Part shown: positions 27,254-37,567 of the stretch, piece after piece
Layout: each line of letters starts with the position of its first letter
Position numbering within the stretch: the stretch's first letter is position 1
Source of the DNA: Clostridium ganghwense
Lineage (GTDB): Bacteria > Bacillota > Clostridia > Clostridiales > Clostridiaceae
Direction: 5' to 3'
Assembly (NCBI RefSeq): GCF_026735165.1
Contig: NZ_JAPQES010000001.1
Span: 992,001 to 1,056,000, forward strand
DNA length: 64,000 nucleotides
The notes under the pieces: generated by a model
Database searches by the model: none
Seen by the model: only the letters and a program-made list of their open reading frames with translations
What the model was told of the DNA's origin: nothing
Made by a program: the position numbers and the translations under genes

Positions 27254-29011
27254 TTAAATTACCTCTTTAAATACCTCAATTAATTTAGGGTCAAATTGAG
27301 TTCCTGCACATCTGGTTATTTCTAAAATTGCTTCCTCTTTGTTCATAGCTTTTCTATACTCTCTATCTGTAGTCATAGAATCATAAGCCTCTACAATAGC
27401 TATCATTCTAGAAATTAAAGGTATTTCTTCTCCTTTTAGTTTATGCGGATATCCTTTTCCATCCCATCTTTCATGGTGATATAAAATATATTCTGCTATA
27501 GGAATAAATTTCTTAATAGCCATGGATATCCTGTACCCTATTTCTGGATGTTTTTTAACTATGTCCCATTCTTTTCTATCTAGCTTAGAACCTTTATGCA
27601 GTATCTCCTCTGGTATAGTCAGCATCCCTATATCGCCAGCTTCTTTATATAACATTAACTCTTCTAGTTGCTTTTGTGAAAAATTCATTTTTTTGCCCAT
27701 TTCAATTAATATTCGTCCCATTTCAATAAGCTTTTGTTCTTTGTTATGAGGATTTTGTCTTAATTTATTTTTTAAGTATTCCAATATTTCTTCTCGTATT
27801 CTTTTGCTCTCTATAAATTTCTTAGAATACATATCATCATCTGCTTCACTGACAACACTAGACATATCCTGTCGCATTTTTTCTTTTGTAGCTATTCCTA
27901 TAGCCATACTAACCTTATCCAATACTGTTTCTTGTATATTACAAAGCTTGTGTATTTTTTTTGCTACTTCTTCTGCCGTCCCTCTATCCGTATTCGGAAG
28001 AGCTATTATAAATTCATCTCCACCTAATCGTGCTACTAAGTCACCTTCTCTACAGCTTTCCGTTATTGCTTTTGCTGCATTTTTTATTAAATCATCCCCT
28101 GCTTTATGTCCAAACACATCATTAGTTAATTTTAATCCATTTAAATCTGTAATTATTATGCTAACCGGCATATATTCTTGCACATCAAATTTACTAAATT
28201 CTTTTTCAAAATACGTTCTATTATAAACTCCTGTTAATTGATCATGGAAAGTTAAATAATTTATATCATTTCTTAATTTTGTTTCTTCTGATACATCAGA
28301 AAAAGTAAGAACATATCCCATTTTCTCTTTATTTGTTTTAGGTATCTCTGTCAATTGACAAATCGTAATATACTCCTTATTATTAGCTCCTAATAATATT
28401 TTTTCTTCCTTTACATGTAAATTCATTACATCTATCTTTTCTTTAGTTTTACAATCCAGCAAACTAATAATATCTTTAAGTTTAACATTGAGCTCTCCAC
28501 CACTATATCCAGTAAGAGCCATAGCACTTTCATTCATAAATTTAATATTACCATCTTTATCTGTAGCAATAACACCATCTTCTATACTTTGAAGAATTGT
28601 ATTTAACCACTTTCTCTCTTCCTGTAATTTATTCTTCATTTCATGCTTATACAATGTCATTTCAATATTAAAATAAAGTTCAGCTTCTTCAAAAGGCTTT
28701 ACTAAAAAAGAATAACCTTCACTTAATTTTGCTTGTTCTAACATCTGCTTGTCGGATAAAGCTGTAAGGTATATCACAGGTATATTCAATATATTTGTTA
28801 TTTTTGTGGCTGTCTCAAGGCCGTTCATTTCTCCCTCTAATTGTATATCCATAAGAATTATATCTGGATTATAAATAAGAGCAGATCTAATAGCTTCTTC
28901 ACCTGCAGCACATATATCTACTACTTCATATTTAAGATCGATTAAACTCTTTTTAATTGTTTTTGCTGTTACTTTTGAATCTTCTACAATTAATACTTTT
29001 GTTACTTTCAT
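27254..29011 (-). CDS. Response regulator-PAS-GGDEF-HD-GYP protein with degenerate HD site
   Basis: 585 residues. Receiver domain 1-125 (E10/D11, phospho-acceptor D55, K107), PAS about 135-245, GGDEF about 255-410 with an intact I-site REGD and ARLGGDEF, HD-GYP about 425-585. In the HD-GYP domain the downstream metal residues HHERWDGKGYP are kept, but the usual LHDIGK reads AGDIGM and the later AxADAxD reads VEAYD. Phosphodiesterase activity is therefore doubtful, while cyclase activity looks intact. Last gene of the chemosensory operon, so probably phosphorylated by its CheA. Confidence 0.85.
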   Translation of the reverse strand: MKVTKVLIVEDSKVTAKTIKKSLIDLKYEVVDICAAGEEAIRSALIYNPDIILMDIQLEGEMNGLETATKITNILNIPVIYLTALSDKQMLEQAKLSEGYSFLVKPFEEAELYFNIEMTLYKHEMKNKLQEERKWLNTILQSIEDGVIATDKDGNIKFMNESAMALTGYSGGELNVKLKDIISLLDCKTKEKIDVMNLHVKEEKILLGANNKEYITICQLTEIPKTNKEKMGYVLTFSDVSEETKLRNDINYLTFHDQLTGVYNRTYFEKEFSKFDVQEYMPVSIIITDLNGLKLTNDVFGHKAGDDLIKNAAKAITESCREGDLVARLGGDEFIIALPNTDRGTAEEVAKKIHKLCNIQETVLDKVSMAIGIATKEKMRQDMSSVVSEADDDMYSKKFIESKRIREEILEYLKNKLRQNPHNKEQKLIEMGRILIEMGKKMNFSQKQLEELMLYKEAGDIGMLTIPEEILHKGSKLDRKEWDIVKKHPEIGYRISMAIKKFIPIAEYILYHHERWDGKGYPHKLKGEEIPLISRMIAIVEAYDSMTTDREYRKAMNKEEAILEITRCAGTQFDPKLIEVFKEVI

Positions 29012-29028
29012 TTACTCCATCCCCCAAA

Positions 29029-29496
29029 TTAGTCTATATAATATACCTGAAGTAAAAGTTCTTTACCTTCTATAGAATAGCTTTTCATAATCTTTAAAAT
29101 CTTATTTTTATGTAGAATAAAATGTTTGTCTCCCACTATTGCAAAAGGAGGAGTAAGATTAAAATAATATTTTTTTCCTGTTAGCAACGCCTTAGTTCTA
29201 CCTGCTATCATATTTATAAGTTCCGCTGCTCCATCATACACTTCCTCATCACTCAAATCACTTGGTAAATTTCCTGTCATATAACCTATAATTAAACTAG
29301 CTACTTCTTTTGACATGGTTAAAGACATGAGAGCATTTTTTTCTCCTGTAATAATCATAACTCCAGATATTTCACCTTTAACCGTACTATTTTCTTTATA
29401 TGTATTTTCTTCAATATACAATCCTGTCATAGTTTGAATGACATCTTTAATTGCAATATTGAGACTTTGTTCTAACTGAATCCTTTCTTTATCCAA
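29029..29496 (-). CDS. cheX: CheX-type CheY-P phosphatase
   Basis: 155 residues of the CheC/CheX/FliY family. A single phosphatase motif E-x2-N is present in AAELINMIAG near residue 90; CheX has one such site per chain. It dephosphorylates CheY-P. It lies 2 bases downstream of cheY, consistent with resetting that regulator. Confidence 0.85.
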   Translation of the reverse strand: MDKERIQLEQSLNIAIKDVIQTMTGLYIEENTYKENSTVKGEISGVMIITGEKNALMSLTMSKEVASLIIGYMTGNLPSDLSDEEVYDGAAELINMIAGRTKALLTGKKYYFNLTPPFAIVGDKHFILHKNKILKIMKSYSIEGKELLLQVYYID

Positions 29497-29498
29497 AG

Positions 29499-29873
29499 TT
29501 ACTCTCCCCTTCCCAATGCTTCTAACATTTTTTTAGTAACTTCCTCCATGGTAAAGGGTTTAATGACATAATGTATCGCTCCAGCCTGTATAGCTTTTAT
29601 TATATTCAGCTTTTCACTTTCTGTAGTTACCATCATAACGGGAATATGTTTAAATCTATCTTCTTCTTTAAGTTTCTTTAATAATTCAAATCCATCTATA
29701 CCAGGCATATTCCAATCCAATAAAATTAAAGCAATCTCTTTATATTCTTGTTCTATAACTTTTAAGGCTTCTTCTCCATCTGCAGCCTCCATAAATTCAT
29801 ACTCTATTACTTCTACAGCCATTCTTATTATTTTTCTTATTATAGCTGAATCATCTACAGATAAAATTTTCAT
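29499..29873 (-). CDS. cheY: CheY-type single-domain response regulator
   Basis: 124 residues, receiver only. Acidic pair D7/D8, phospho-acceptor D53 (LLDWNMPGIDG), T83-T84 (VTTESE) and K105 (IKPF). No output domain, so it acts by binding a partner. There are no flagellar genes nearby, so the target could be a flagellar switch elsewhere or another system. Confidence 0.9.
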   Translation of the reverse strand: MKILSVDDSAIIRKIIRMAVEVIEYEFMEAADGEEALKVIEQEYKEIALILLDWNMPGIDGFELLKKLKEEDRFKHIPVMMVTTESEKLNIIKAIQAGAIHYVIKPFTMEEVTKKMLEALGRGE

Positions 29874-29877
29874 ATAT

Positions 29878-30735
29878 TCACCTCTTCACCTCGTAATATA
29901 CACTCCCCATATACTCCTTTTTATCATAATAATCATTATAATTAAAATATATTTCTGAACTCCCTAAAAAGAAATTTCCATTCTCTTTCAGCGATAATGC
30001 CATTCTTCTTAGAATATCATTTTTTAAAGTATCTGAAAAATATATTGTAACATATCTACAATATATCAAATCAAAATTACCAAAAAAAGCAAAACTTTTT
30101 TGCAAATTGAATCTATAAAACTTAACCATTTTCTTTATATTATCTTTTAATATATAAATTCGACCTTCTTTTTCAAAGTATTTATTTTTGTAAAATTCAG
30201 GTAAACCTCTCATGATAGATATAGCATCGTATCTGGCCGATTTAGCAATCTCTATTATAGAGCTGGAAATATCCGTTGCCACTATTTCAAACTGAGATAT
30301 ACTTACATCTGAAATATTATTCTTACTTAAATAATTATCTATTATCATAGCCACTGTGTAAGGCTCTTGTCCTGTAGAGCATCCTGCGCTCCATATTCTA
30401 ATTTTATTTTTTTTATTTTTTCTCAACATATCTATATATTGAGGCATTAAAACATTTTCTAATATCTTCCAAGGCTTCCTATCTCTAAACCATAGTGTTT
30501 CATTTGTAGTTATTGCATCAATCATTCTTTCAGTAATACTATCATCCTTGCTATTGTAAATTAATTTATAAAATTCTTCAAAAGTATTGCATCGAAAATC
30601 TACAAGCAATTTTGAAAGTCTACTTTCAATCAAGTACGCTTTATCTTCTGAAAGCAAAATTCCGCACTTTTCTTCAATATATCTCTTCATAAGAGAAAAC
30701 TCTTCTGATGATAAATTTACAATCACTTTTATCAC
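29878..30735 (-). CDS. cheR: CheR chemoreceptor methyltransferase
   Basis: 285 residues. N-terminal helical CheR domain (about 1-80), then the SAM-dependent domain with IRIWSAGCSTGQEPYTVAM (about 110-130) and FDLIYCRYVTIYFS (about 228-241). It methylates glutamates on chemoreceptors. Start is GTG at 30735, or a second GTG three codons in, which has better spacing from AGGA. It overlaps no neighbour but is 3 bases from cheB. Confidence 0.9.
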   Translation of the reverse strand: MIKVIVNLSSEEFSLMKRYIEEKCGILLSEDKAYLIESRLSKLLVDFRCNTFEEFYKLIYNSKDDSITERMIDAITTNETLWFRDRKPWKILENVLMPQYIDMLRKNKKNKIRIWSAGCSTGQEPYTVAMIIDNYLSKNNISDVSISQFEIVATDISSSIIEIAKSARYDAISIMRGLPEFYKNKYFEKEGRIYILKDNIKKMVKFYRFNLQKSFAFFGNFDLIYCRYVTIYFSDTLKNDILRRMALSLKENGNFFLGSSEIYFNYNDYYDKKEYMGSVYYEVKR

Positions 30736-30738
30736 ATC

Positions 30739-31818
30739 CTAAACTTGTGTTAATTTATTTATTCTATTCCCTATGTGGATTATGTCCAAGGATTCATCTG
30801 AAAGTCCTTTCTCATCTACACATTTAGGCATGCCATAAACTACACAACTATCTTCACTTTGTGTTATACACCAACAATCACACTGCTCTTTTAATGCTTT
30901 AATTCCTTCTCTACCGTCAAATCCCATTCCCGTCAATATGATAGCTAAAACTTTTTTTCTACTATATTCTCTTGCAATAGACTTAAAAAGTACATCTGCC
31001 GAAGGTCTAACTCCGTTAATATAGGACGACTTTTCTGTTTTTACTACCTTTTCCTCACTTCTACTTTCCACTATCATATGCAATCCACCTTGAGCAATCA
31101 ATACTTTTCCTGGTTTTATTGTTTCTTCTTTTCTTACTTCACTAACACCTAGACTACAAACCTTATTTAATGCTTTTGCCAAAGATTTAGTAAAATTAGA
31201 GGGCATATGCTGCACTATCAAAATAGGCTTGTTTATATTAGAATCTAACTTTTTAAGCACTTTTTCTAATGCCATAGGTCCTCCAGTAGACGCCACTATA
31301 AGTATTATATCGGGATTATTAAAATTTTTAAGTTTATATTTTGTTACTTGTTCTACAGAGGTATTTTTATATTTATCTTTCTCATATAAAGCAGATAATG
31401 TATTTTTCGTATTTTTTTCAATAAAAATTTGATTTAAAAGTATTTTTAAATTATTAGTAGTCTTCTCAATATTATTATTATTTTGTATTGTTGGCTTTTT
31501 TATAAACTCTATAGCTCCATTACTTAATGCTTCAATTGTTAATTTTGTAGTATCATTATTTTCTTCGCTTATCATAATAACCTTTATGTGTGGATATCTT
31601 TTTCTTATTATTTTAAGAGTCTCTACTCCATCTAACTCTGGCATTACTATGTCCAAAAGAATTACATCAAATTTAGAATATTTCATTCTTTCTAAAGCTA
31701 TCATTCCATTTGATGCTGTATATTCAACTTTTGCTATTCCAGTATCATTAACAATATTTCTCATTAAGTCCCTGTGTAAAATAGAGTCATCTACAACTAA
31801 TACATTAAGCTTGTTCAA
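30739..31818 (-). CDS. cheB: CheB methylesterase
   Basis: 359 residues. Receiver domain 1-125 (phospho-acceptor D56) and esterase domain from about 165, with VASTGGP (catalytic Ser), QHMPSNFT (catalytic His) and GMGFDGREG (catalytic Asp). It removes receptor methyl groups and may deamidate receptor glutamines. The start codon is TTG (31818-31816), preceded by GGAAGTGG. Confidence 0.92.
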   Translation of the reverse strand: MNKLNVLVVDDSILHRDLMRNIVNDTGIAKVEYTASNGMIALERMKYSKFDVILLDIVMPELDGVETLKIIRKRYPHIKVIMISEENNDTTKLTIEALSNGAIEFIKKPTIQNNNNIEKTTNNLKILLNQIFIEKNTKNTLSALYEKDKYKNTSVEQVTKYKLKNFNNPDIILIVASTGGPMALEKVLKKLDSNINKPILIVQHMPSNFTKSLAKALNKVCSLGVSEVRKEETIKPGKVLIAQGGLHMIVESRSEEKVVKTEKSSYINGVRPSADVLFKSIAREYSRKKVLAIILTGMGFDGREGIKALKEQCDCWCITQSEDSCVVYGMPKCVDEKGLSDESLDIIHIGNRINKLTQV

Positions 31819-31832
31819 GTAACCACTTCCAT

Positions 31833-33839
31833 CTATTTTATTTTATATACACTTACTAAATCTTCTAATTCTTTTCCCATCTTATCAAGCTCTTTAGATA
31901 ATTCACTAGAACCCGTAGCAATTTCTAAATTTTGTCTTGTATCTGCACTAATTTTTTCTATATTCATAGAAATTTCATTAGCTCCTATTGTTATCTCTCT
32001 AGCACTTCTTGCCACTTCCGCAGTTTTTAAAGATACTTCTTCCGTATTTTTTACAATTTCATTTGAACTTATTGAAATTTCAGAAACAGATCGTGCTACT
32101 TCCGAAACTCCTTTACCAGCCTCTGATATACTCACTAATATTTTTTCTGCTTTTTCATTCACATTCTTAATTTCATTATTAATCATCCCTATTTTTTCTG
32201 AAGCTTCAGAAGCAGAATTCGATATTAATTGTGTATTAGAAGATTGTTCAGTTACTGCTGAAGATACTATATTGGTTGATGTAACTATTTCATCCATAAC
32301 ATCATTTATAATTTCCATTGATTTTACAGCATTATTTGTATCTAATTGTATTTCTTTTATTTGATCACTTATTTCTTCAGTAGCCCTAGTAGTTTGTTTG
32401 GCTAATTCTTTAACTTCATTAGCTACTACTGCAAATCCTTTTCCTGCTTCTCCCGCTCCTGCTGCCTCAATAGCCGCATTTAGTGCTAACATATTTGTTT
32501 GATCTGCTATATCATTAATTATATCAATAATCTTTCCTATACTTTTAGATAAATTATTTAGCTTAATTATACTTTCAGTTGTTTCTTTAATTTTTCCTTG
32601 AGCATCTTCTGTTATATTTAAAGCTCTTTCTCCATTTTTGCTTATTTCATTAATAGATATATTAATTTCTTTAGTAGACGTTGCTATGCTGCCTACAAAT
32701 TTATAAATATCCTCTGATAAATCTAAAACTCCTTTAGTACTCTCAGACATACCTTCCACTAAATCTTCTACCTTGTCTATTTCTGAAGAAGTTTGTGTTG
32801 AAGAAGACGCTATACTTCTAATATTAGAAGAAAATTCTTCAGTAGCTGAAGCAATCATCTCTATATTATTGCTAGTCTCAGTAGAAGCCTTTGCACTGCC
32901 GTCTATACTTGCAGCTATTTCTTCTATTGAAGCCATAACACTTACAGTCTTATCGTTAGTCTCTCTACTCTTTTCCGATAAATCCTCAGCAGTAGTTAAA
33001 AGTATTTTTGAACTTTGATTTAATTTATAAGATTTTTCTTGTACATTTTGTGTGAAATGTTTCAATTTATTTACAAAACTATTAAATGCCATAGATAATG
33101 TTCCAATTTCATCCTGTGAAAATATTTCTGCTTGAATAGTTAAGTCTCCTTCTTCAGCTTTTTTCATTAACAATTCCATATGCATTACTGCTTTAGTAAT
33201 TGAACTTGTAGTATATTTTCCTACTAAAGCCATTACTACAATTCCAAAACCTACTAAAAAAATAATAATCTTTATAGTATTATTTTCTTTATTTGAGATT
33301 AATATATTACTATTTTTAGAGTCATTTGTTTTAATTTCTATTGTCTTATTTATAAAACTTCTCATATCATTATAAGCTTGATCATACTCTGGAGTATTCA
33401 TTAATAGTTCAAGAGCTTCTTGATTTTTACCATCATAAACTAGTTTTATTAGTTGCTCAGTATATGACTTATAAATTTTAATTGCTTTTTTTGTTTCTTC
33501 AATTTGTTTAGAATTTTCTCCTGAAAATTTTATATGATTTAAATTATCCTCAATAACTTCAAATCCTTTTGTTACCTCATTTACATATGTATTTCTATTG
33601 TTCATATCTTTTCCTAAAATAATGTCTCTTAAATAAACCCTTATACCTTGAAATTGTTCTGCTATTTCTCCTGTTTTCTTTAATGCTATGGTATTATCGT
33701 TATAATTTTCATTATTTATTTTAGATAAGTCAGATAAATTTTTTATTCCTATGAATCCTATTACAAATGTAATTAAAATTGTAATAGTAAAAGCTATACC
33801 TAGCTTCTGTCCTATTTTTAAATCTTTAAACTTTTTCAT
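31833..33839 (-). CDS. Transmembrane methyl-accepting chemotaxis protein
   Basis: 668 residues. Membrane helices at about 14-33 and 189-207 enclose a four-helix-bundle ligand domain (4HB_MCP). HAMP follows (about 208-262), then a long cytoplasmic signalling coiled-coil with the tip [21 protein letters not shown] and [15 protein letters not shown] near 440-480. It is the only receptor in the operon and so the likely dedicated input. Overlaps cheW by four bases (ATGA). The ligand is unknown. Confidence 0.92.
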   Translation of the reverse strand: MKKFKDLKIGQKLGIAFTITILITFVIGFIGIKNLSDLSKINNENYNDNTIALKKTGEIAEQFQGIRVYLRDIILGKDMNNRNTYVNEVTKGFEVIEDNLNHIKFSGENSKQIEETKKAIKIYKSYTEQLIKLVYDGKNQEALELLMNTPEYDQAYNDMRSFINKTIEIKTNDSKNSNILISNKENNTIKIIIFLVGFGIVVMALVGKYTTSSITKAVMHMELLMKKAEEGDLTIQAEIFSQDEIGTLSMAFNSFVNKLKHFTQNVQEKSYKLNQSSKILLTTAEDLSEKSRETNDKTVSVMASIEEIAASIDGSAKASTETSNNIEMIASATEEFSSNIRSIASSSTQTSSEIDKVEDLVEGMSESTKGVLDLSEDIYKFVGSIATSTKEINISINEISKNGERALNITEDAQGKIKETTESIIKLNNLSKSIGKIIDIINDIADQTNMLALNAAIEAAGAGEAGKGFAVVANEVKELAKQTTRATEEISDQIKEIQLDTNNAVKSMEIINDVMDEIVTSTNIVSSAVTEQSSNTQLISNSASEASEKIGMINNEIKNVNEKAEKILVSISEAGKGVSEVARSVSEISISSNEIVKNTEEVSLKTAEVARSAREITIGANEISMNIEKISADTRQNLEIATGSSELSKELDKMGKELEDLVSVYKIK

Positions 33840-34285
33840 TTATTCATCCCCTCCAAGGTTTCAATATTATATATTCTTCTTAAATTCAACATTCTTAAAA
33901 ATTCTTTTTCTAAATTTATTACACTAGATATATATTTCCCCTTAGATTCTCCTGTATTTTGTGGTAATTCACAAAAATCTTCTTCTTTTACATCTATAAC
34001 TTCTCCAGTTTTATCTACTAAAAACCCTATATTGTCTGAATCTTCAAAATTTGATTTTAACACAACACATTTAGTTCTTATATTTTCTTTATTACACTCT
34101 TCACCTACTATTGCACTTAAATCAAAAATAGTAATAATATTGCCTCTTAGATTCATCAATCCTTTAATATAATTTTTAGCACCAAATACAGATGTATACT
34201 CTATATTTCTTGTAATTTCCTTAACCAAATCAAGTTCTATTCCAAAAAGAGTTTGTCCTAAATAAAAAGTTAATACTTTTTTCAT
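33836..34285 (-). CDS. cheW: CheW coupling protein
   Basis: 149 residues, a single CheW SH3-like domain: [20 protein letters not shown] at the start, [20 protein letters not shown] near 40-58, and [10 protein letters not shown] near 100. It links the receptor to CheA. Its start overlaps the cheA stop and its stop overlaps the receptor start, indicating translational coupling. Confidence 0.92.
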   Translation of the reverse strand: MKKVLTFYLGQTLFGIELDLVKEITRNIEYTSVFGAKNYIKGLMNLRGNIITIFDLSAIVGEECNKENIRTKCVVLKSNFEDSDNIGFLVDKTGEVIDVKEEDFCELPQNTGESKGKYISSVINLEKEFLRMLNLRRIYNIETLEGMNK

Positions 34286-36858
34286 TTTTCTCCCTCTTTA
34301 TTACATAAATTTTTAATATCTTCTTCTAAACTTTCTTTAACTGTTTGTGTCGTATATTTTTCTGGTACAGCTAATTCTAATAATTCATATACATTTAATA
34401 TTAGAATAATTTTATCTTCTATTATAGTACTTCCTAATATCCCTTTGTAATCAAAATCATCAGTATTTAAATTTATATAAGTTTCTACTGTATCATATAT
34501 TTTATCTATAAGTATACCTACTGGATACTTTACATGCTTTAGTATTATAACATAATATTTTTTATTATTTTCTTGTTGCCTACTCACAGGTATATACTTT
34601 GATGGTCTTATAATTCTAAGAGAATTACCTCTAATTTTTACATATTCATTATCCCCTATTAATTCAATATCATTTAATTTGATTTCTTCTACCCTTTGAA
34701 TAAAAGATAAATCTACTCCAAAGGTTTCATGTTGTGAACACTTAAATAACATTAAATTACTTTGTTCTTTTATGTCTTTATCTTTTTCTTCCTTTCTTTT
34801 TAGCTTTATCAATTCACTTTCATCTTTTAATTTCAACTTAGCTTTTTCTACAATACCATTCACATCTAAAATCATAGCTACTTTTCCATCTCCTAAAATC
34901 GTAACACCAGCATAACACTTTAAATCTTTCAAATATCTAGGTAATGATTTTACTAATATCTCTTCATCATCATGAATTTCATCTACAATTAACCCAAACT
35001 CTTTAAATCCAAATTTTAAAACTAATACTCTTATTATTTTATTACTATAAACTTCACAATGATTTTCATCTTTATCTTCTAATATTTCTGCTAAATTTAT
35101 AATCGGTAAAAACTTATCTCTTAGCCTCAAAATCTTCGTATCATTTACATATTCTATTTTTTTATCTATATCTTTAGGAGTAATTCTAACTATTTCTTTA
35201 AGATTAATTTGTGGAAGAACAAATTTTTGATTTTTACTCTCTACTATAAGAGCTGAAATTATAGCAAGAGTTAGTGGAATTATAAGTCTGACTGTAGTTT
35301 CTTTTCCTTGTTTTGTATATATTTCAATATTTCCACCTAATTTTTTTATATTAGTTTTAACTACATCCATTCCTACTCCACGCCCTGAAATAGCCGTTAC
35401 ACTATCATTTGTAGAAAATCCTGGAGTTAGAATAAGTTCTATAATTTCTTTTTCTGTCATCTTGGAAAGTTCATTTGAAGAAACTAATTCTTTTTCTAAA
35501 ACCTTCTTTTTTATTTCTTCTATATCTATTCCTTTGCCATCATCTATTACATCTATTATTACATATCCTGCTCTATAGTAAGCCTTTAATTTTATTGTGC
35601 CAGTACTAGTTTTTCCTTTTTGTTGTCTTTCTTTACTACTTTCTAATCCATGATCTGCAGCATTTCTTACTAAATGAACTAATGGATCTGCCAAGGCTTC
35701 TATAATAGACTTGTCCAGTTCAACTTCTTCACCTTCTAATTCTAATTTAATATCCTTATTCAAACTTTTTGATAAATCTCTAATTATTCGTGGAAATTTA
35801 TCAAAAACATTAGCCATAGGCTGCATTCTTGTTTGCATTATTTTCCCTTGCAACTTAGATGTTACATAATCTATATTTTGAAGAATATTATCAATGCCTT
35901 GAATATCCTTTTTATGACTTTCCATAGTTCTTATAAGTTGATTTCTTCCCAACACCAATTCCCCTGTTAAATTTAAAAGCTCATTTAAAAGCCCTAATTT
36001 AACTCTAATAGTTTCTTCCTTATTAAAACTATTTTCTTGTCTTATAACCTTTTTTTCATTTTGCTCAATCTTTAATTTATCTGACATTTCTTCTTCACAA
36101 CTAATTTCTTCCATAACTATAGTATTTTTATTGCTATCTTCTTTTTTATCTACAACTTCTTCATATATGCATTCATGTATTTTAGTTTCATCTAAATCCA
36201 ATGCTAGTGCAACTAAATTTTTTTCTAATACAGAGGATATTATCAAATACAAGGTAGCTTCTGATTCATTAAAATGTTCTAAATTTCTAACTTTATTAGT
36301 ATCCATATTAGAATCAATTATTTCACCTATAGATTTAACAGATTGAATCAATTTCATAATTTCTATGTTATTTTCTTTTAAATCGCCTCTTAAATTTATA
36401 CTTATTTCATAAAGTATATGACCTCTCTTTTTAGCTTTCTCTATGACTTCATAATCTACTTTTTCAAAAGAAGATTCTTTAATATCAGATTGTAAAATAT
36501 TATTTATTTGATTAATATGCTCGTCTATATGAATATTTTCATTATCATATACATTTTCACTCAATGTCTTCAAACAATCGTTCGCACAAAGAACTACATC
36601 CATATCTGTATCTTTTAATTTATATTTATTATTTCTTATTTTTCCAAATAAATTTTCCATAGAATGAGCTAACTCTACAATTTTATTTAATTTGAAAAAA
36701 CCTGCTGTACCTTTTATACTATGAACTGCTCTAAATATCTTGTTGATATAATCAATATTTTCTCTTTCACTATTCAATAGTAACAACCATTTTTCAACAT
36801 TTGAGGTATGTAATGCAGCTTCTTCTATAAAATCATTTATAAATTCTTCATTCATCAT
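34282..36858 (-). CDS. cheA: CheA histidine kinase with two CheW-like domains
   Basis: 858 residues, longer than usual (about 670). HPt domain with phospho-acceptor H46 (AVHSIKGTAGFF), a P2-like region (about 150-230), dimerisation helices, and HATPase with LVHLVRNAADHGLE and GRGVGMDVVKTNI. A first CheW-like domain (about 530-670) is followed by an additional one (about 700-840: LFKCSQHETFGVDLSFIQRVEEI, then GILIDKIYDTVE). The extra domain may bind another coupling partner. It phosphorylates CheY, CheB and probably the terminal GGDEF regulator. Confidence 0.93.
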   Translation of the reverse strand: MMNEEFINDFIEEAALHTSNVEKWLLLLNSERENIDYINKIFRAVHSIKGTAGFFKLNKIVELAHSMENLFGKIRNNKYKLKDTDMDVVLCANDCLKTLSENVYDNENIHIDEHINQINNILQSDIKESSFEKVDYEVIEKAKKRGHILYEISINLRGDLKENNIEIMKLIQSVKSIGEIIDSNMDTNKVRNLEHFNESEATLYLIISSVLEKNLVALALDLDETKIHECIYEEVVDKKEDSNKNTIVMEEISCEEEMSDKLKIEQNEKKVIRQENSFNKEETIRVKLGLLNELLNLTGELVLGRNQLIRTMESHKKDIQGIDNILQNIDYVTSKLQGKIMQTRMQPMANVFDKFPRIIRDLSKSLNKDIKLELEGEEVELDKSIIEALADPLVHLVRNAADHGLESSKERQQKGKTSTGTIKLKAYYRAGYVIIDVIDDGKGIDIEEIKKKVLEKELVSSNELSKMTEKEIIELILTPGFSTNDSVTAISGRGVGMDVVKTNIKKLGGNIEIYTKQGKETTVRLIIPLTLAIISALIVESKNQKFVLPQINLKEIVRITPKDIDKKIEYVNDTKILRLRDKFLPIINLAEILEDKDENHCEVYSNKIIRVLVLKFGFKEFGLIVDEIHDDEEILVKSLPRYLKDLKCYAGVTILGDGKVAMILDVNGIVEKAKLKLKDESELIKLKRKEEKDKDIKEQSNLMLFKCSQHETFGVDLSFIQRVEEIKLNDIELIGDNEYVKIRGNSLRIIRPSKYIPVSRQQENNKKYYVIILKHVKYPVGILIDKIYDTVETYINLNTDDFDYKGILGSTIIEDKIILILNVYELLELAVPEKYTTQTVKESLEEDIKNLCNKEGEK

Positions 36859-36876
36859 TTGGATTTCCCACCTTTT

Positions 36877-37185
36877 TTATTGGAAGTGTTCCAGTAAATT
36901 ATCTAGTTTAATTATTTCAAAGAAATTTTCCATATCATTATTTACTCCAATTATTTTAAAATCTTTGTGTTTTTCTATTGCTGTTTTGTGTAGGGATTCG
37001 ATGAATAAAACACCTTCAACATCTATTTTTTTAATTGAATCTAAATTCAATACTAATTTTGAATATTGTTCATTTTTATTGTATATCTCCTCTATTATTG
37101 ATTCAATAGAAGTTCTTATTTGCTTTGAAGTTAATTCCCCCATCACATTAATATTTATAGTATTTTCACCCAATACTACTTTCAA
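36877..37185 (-). CDS. STAS-domain protein
   Basis: About 103 residues with a STAS (anti-sigma antagonist-like) fold: INVMGELTSKQIRTSIESI and KLVLNLDSIKKIDVEGVLFIESL. The position corresponding to the phosphorylatable serine of SpoIIAA is not clearly Ser/Thr (KKIDVEGV). The start is best taken as TTG at 37185, 6 bases after GAGGTG; a GTG at 37194 lies within that site. First gene of the chemosensory operon; it probably scaffolds or regulates a partner. Confidence 0.7.
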   Translation of the reverse strand: MKVVLGENTININVMGELTSKQIRTSIESIIEEIYNKNEQYSKLVLNLDSIKKIDVEGVLFIESLHKTAIEKHKDFKIIGVNNDMENFFEIIKLDNLLEHFQ

Positions 37186-37352
37186 ACTTAACACCTCTTT
37201 AGTTATTTATAATTATTATGAAATAATATAATAATTCCTGTATGTTTTACTATTCATATATCCTTACTATACCATACTATTTCTACAGAAAACTATAAAT
37301 TTTGTCATATTATTATAGACGGTATTTGTTACTAAAATATTTTAGAATTTTT

Positions 37353-37381
37353 TTGAATAAATACAAATTAATGTGTATAAT
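37353..37381 (+). promoter_or_regulatory. Sigma-A promoter of a small membrane protein gene
   Basis: TTGAAT (37353-37358), 17 bases, TATAAT (37376-37381), followed by a leader of about 40 bases to the ATG at 37430. Confidence 0.7.
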
Positions 37382-37429
37382 ATGAGGTGTATTTAATCAA
37401 TATGAAATATTGGGTATGAGGTGATATGG

Positions 37430-37567
37430 ATGAGAAAAAATAAAAAAAGACTATACAGACATAAAGCACAAACTAGACGAAAAAAATTAATTGTTTTTAG
37501 TATATTTTTAGCATTAATAGGATTACTTATAATTAAATATAAGTACCATCTCTCTTATTTTTCATAG
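37430..37567 (+). CDS. Small basic single-pass membrane protein
   Basis: 45 residues. A strongly basic N-terminus (MRKNKKRLYRHKAQTRRKK) is followed by one hydrophobic helix (LIVFSIFLALIGLLII) and a short tail. GAGGTGA lies 5 bases before the ATG and a good promoter lies upstream. Its last 35 bases overlap the end of the convergent membrane protein gene. No family recognised. The charge pattern predicts a short cytosolic N-terminus. Confidence 0.6.
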   Translation: MRKNKKRLYRHKAQTRRKKLIVFSIFLALIGLLIIKYKYHLSYFS

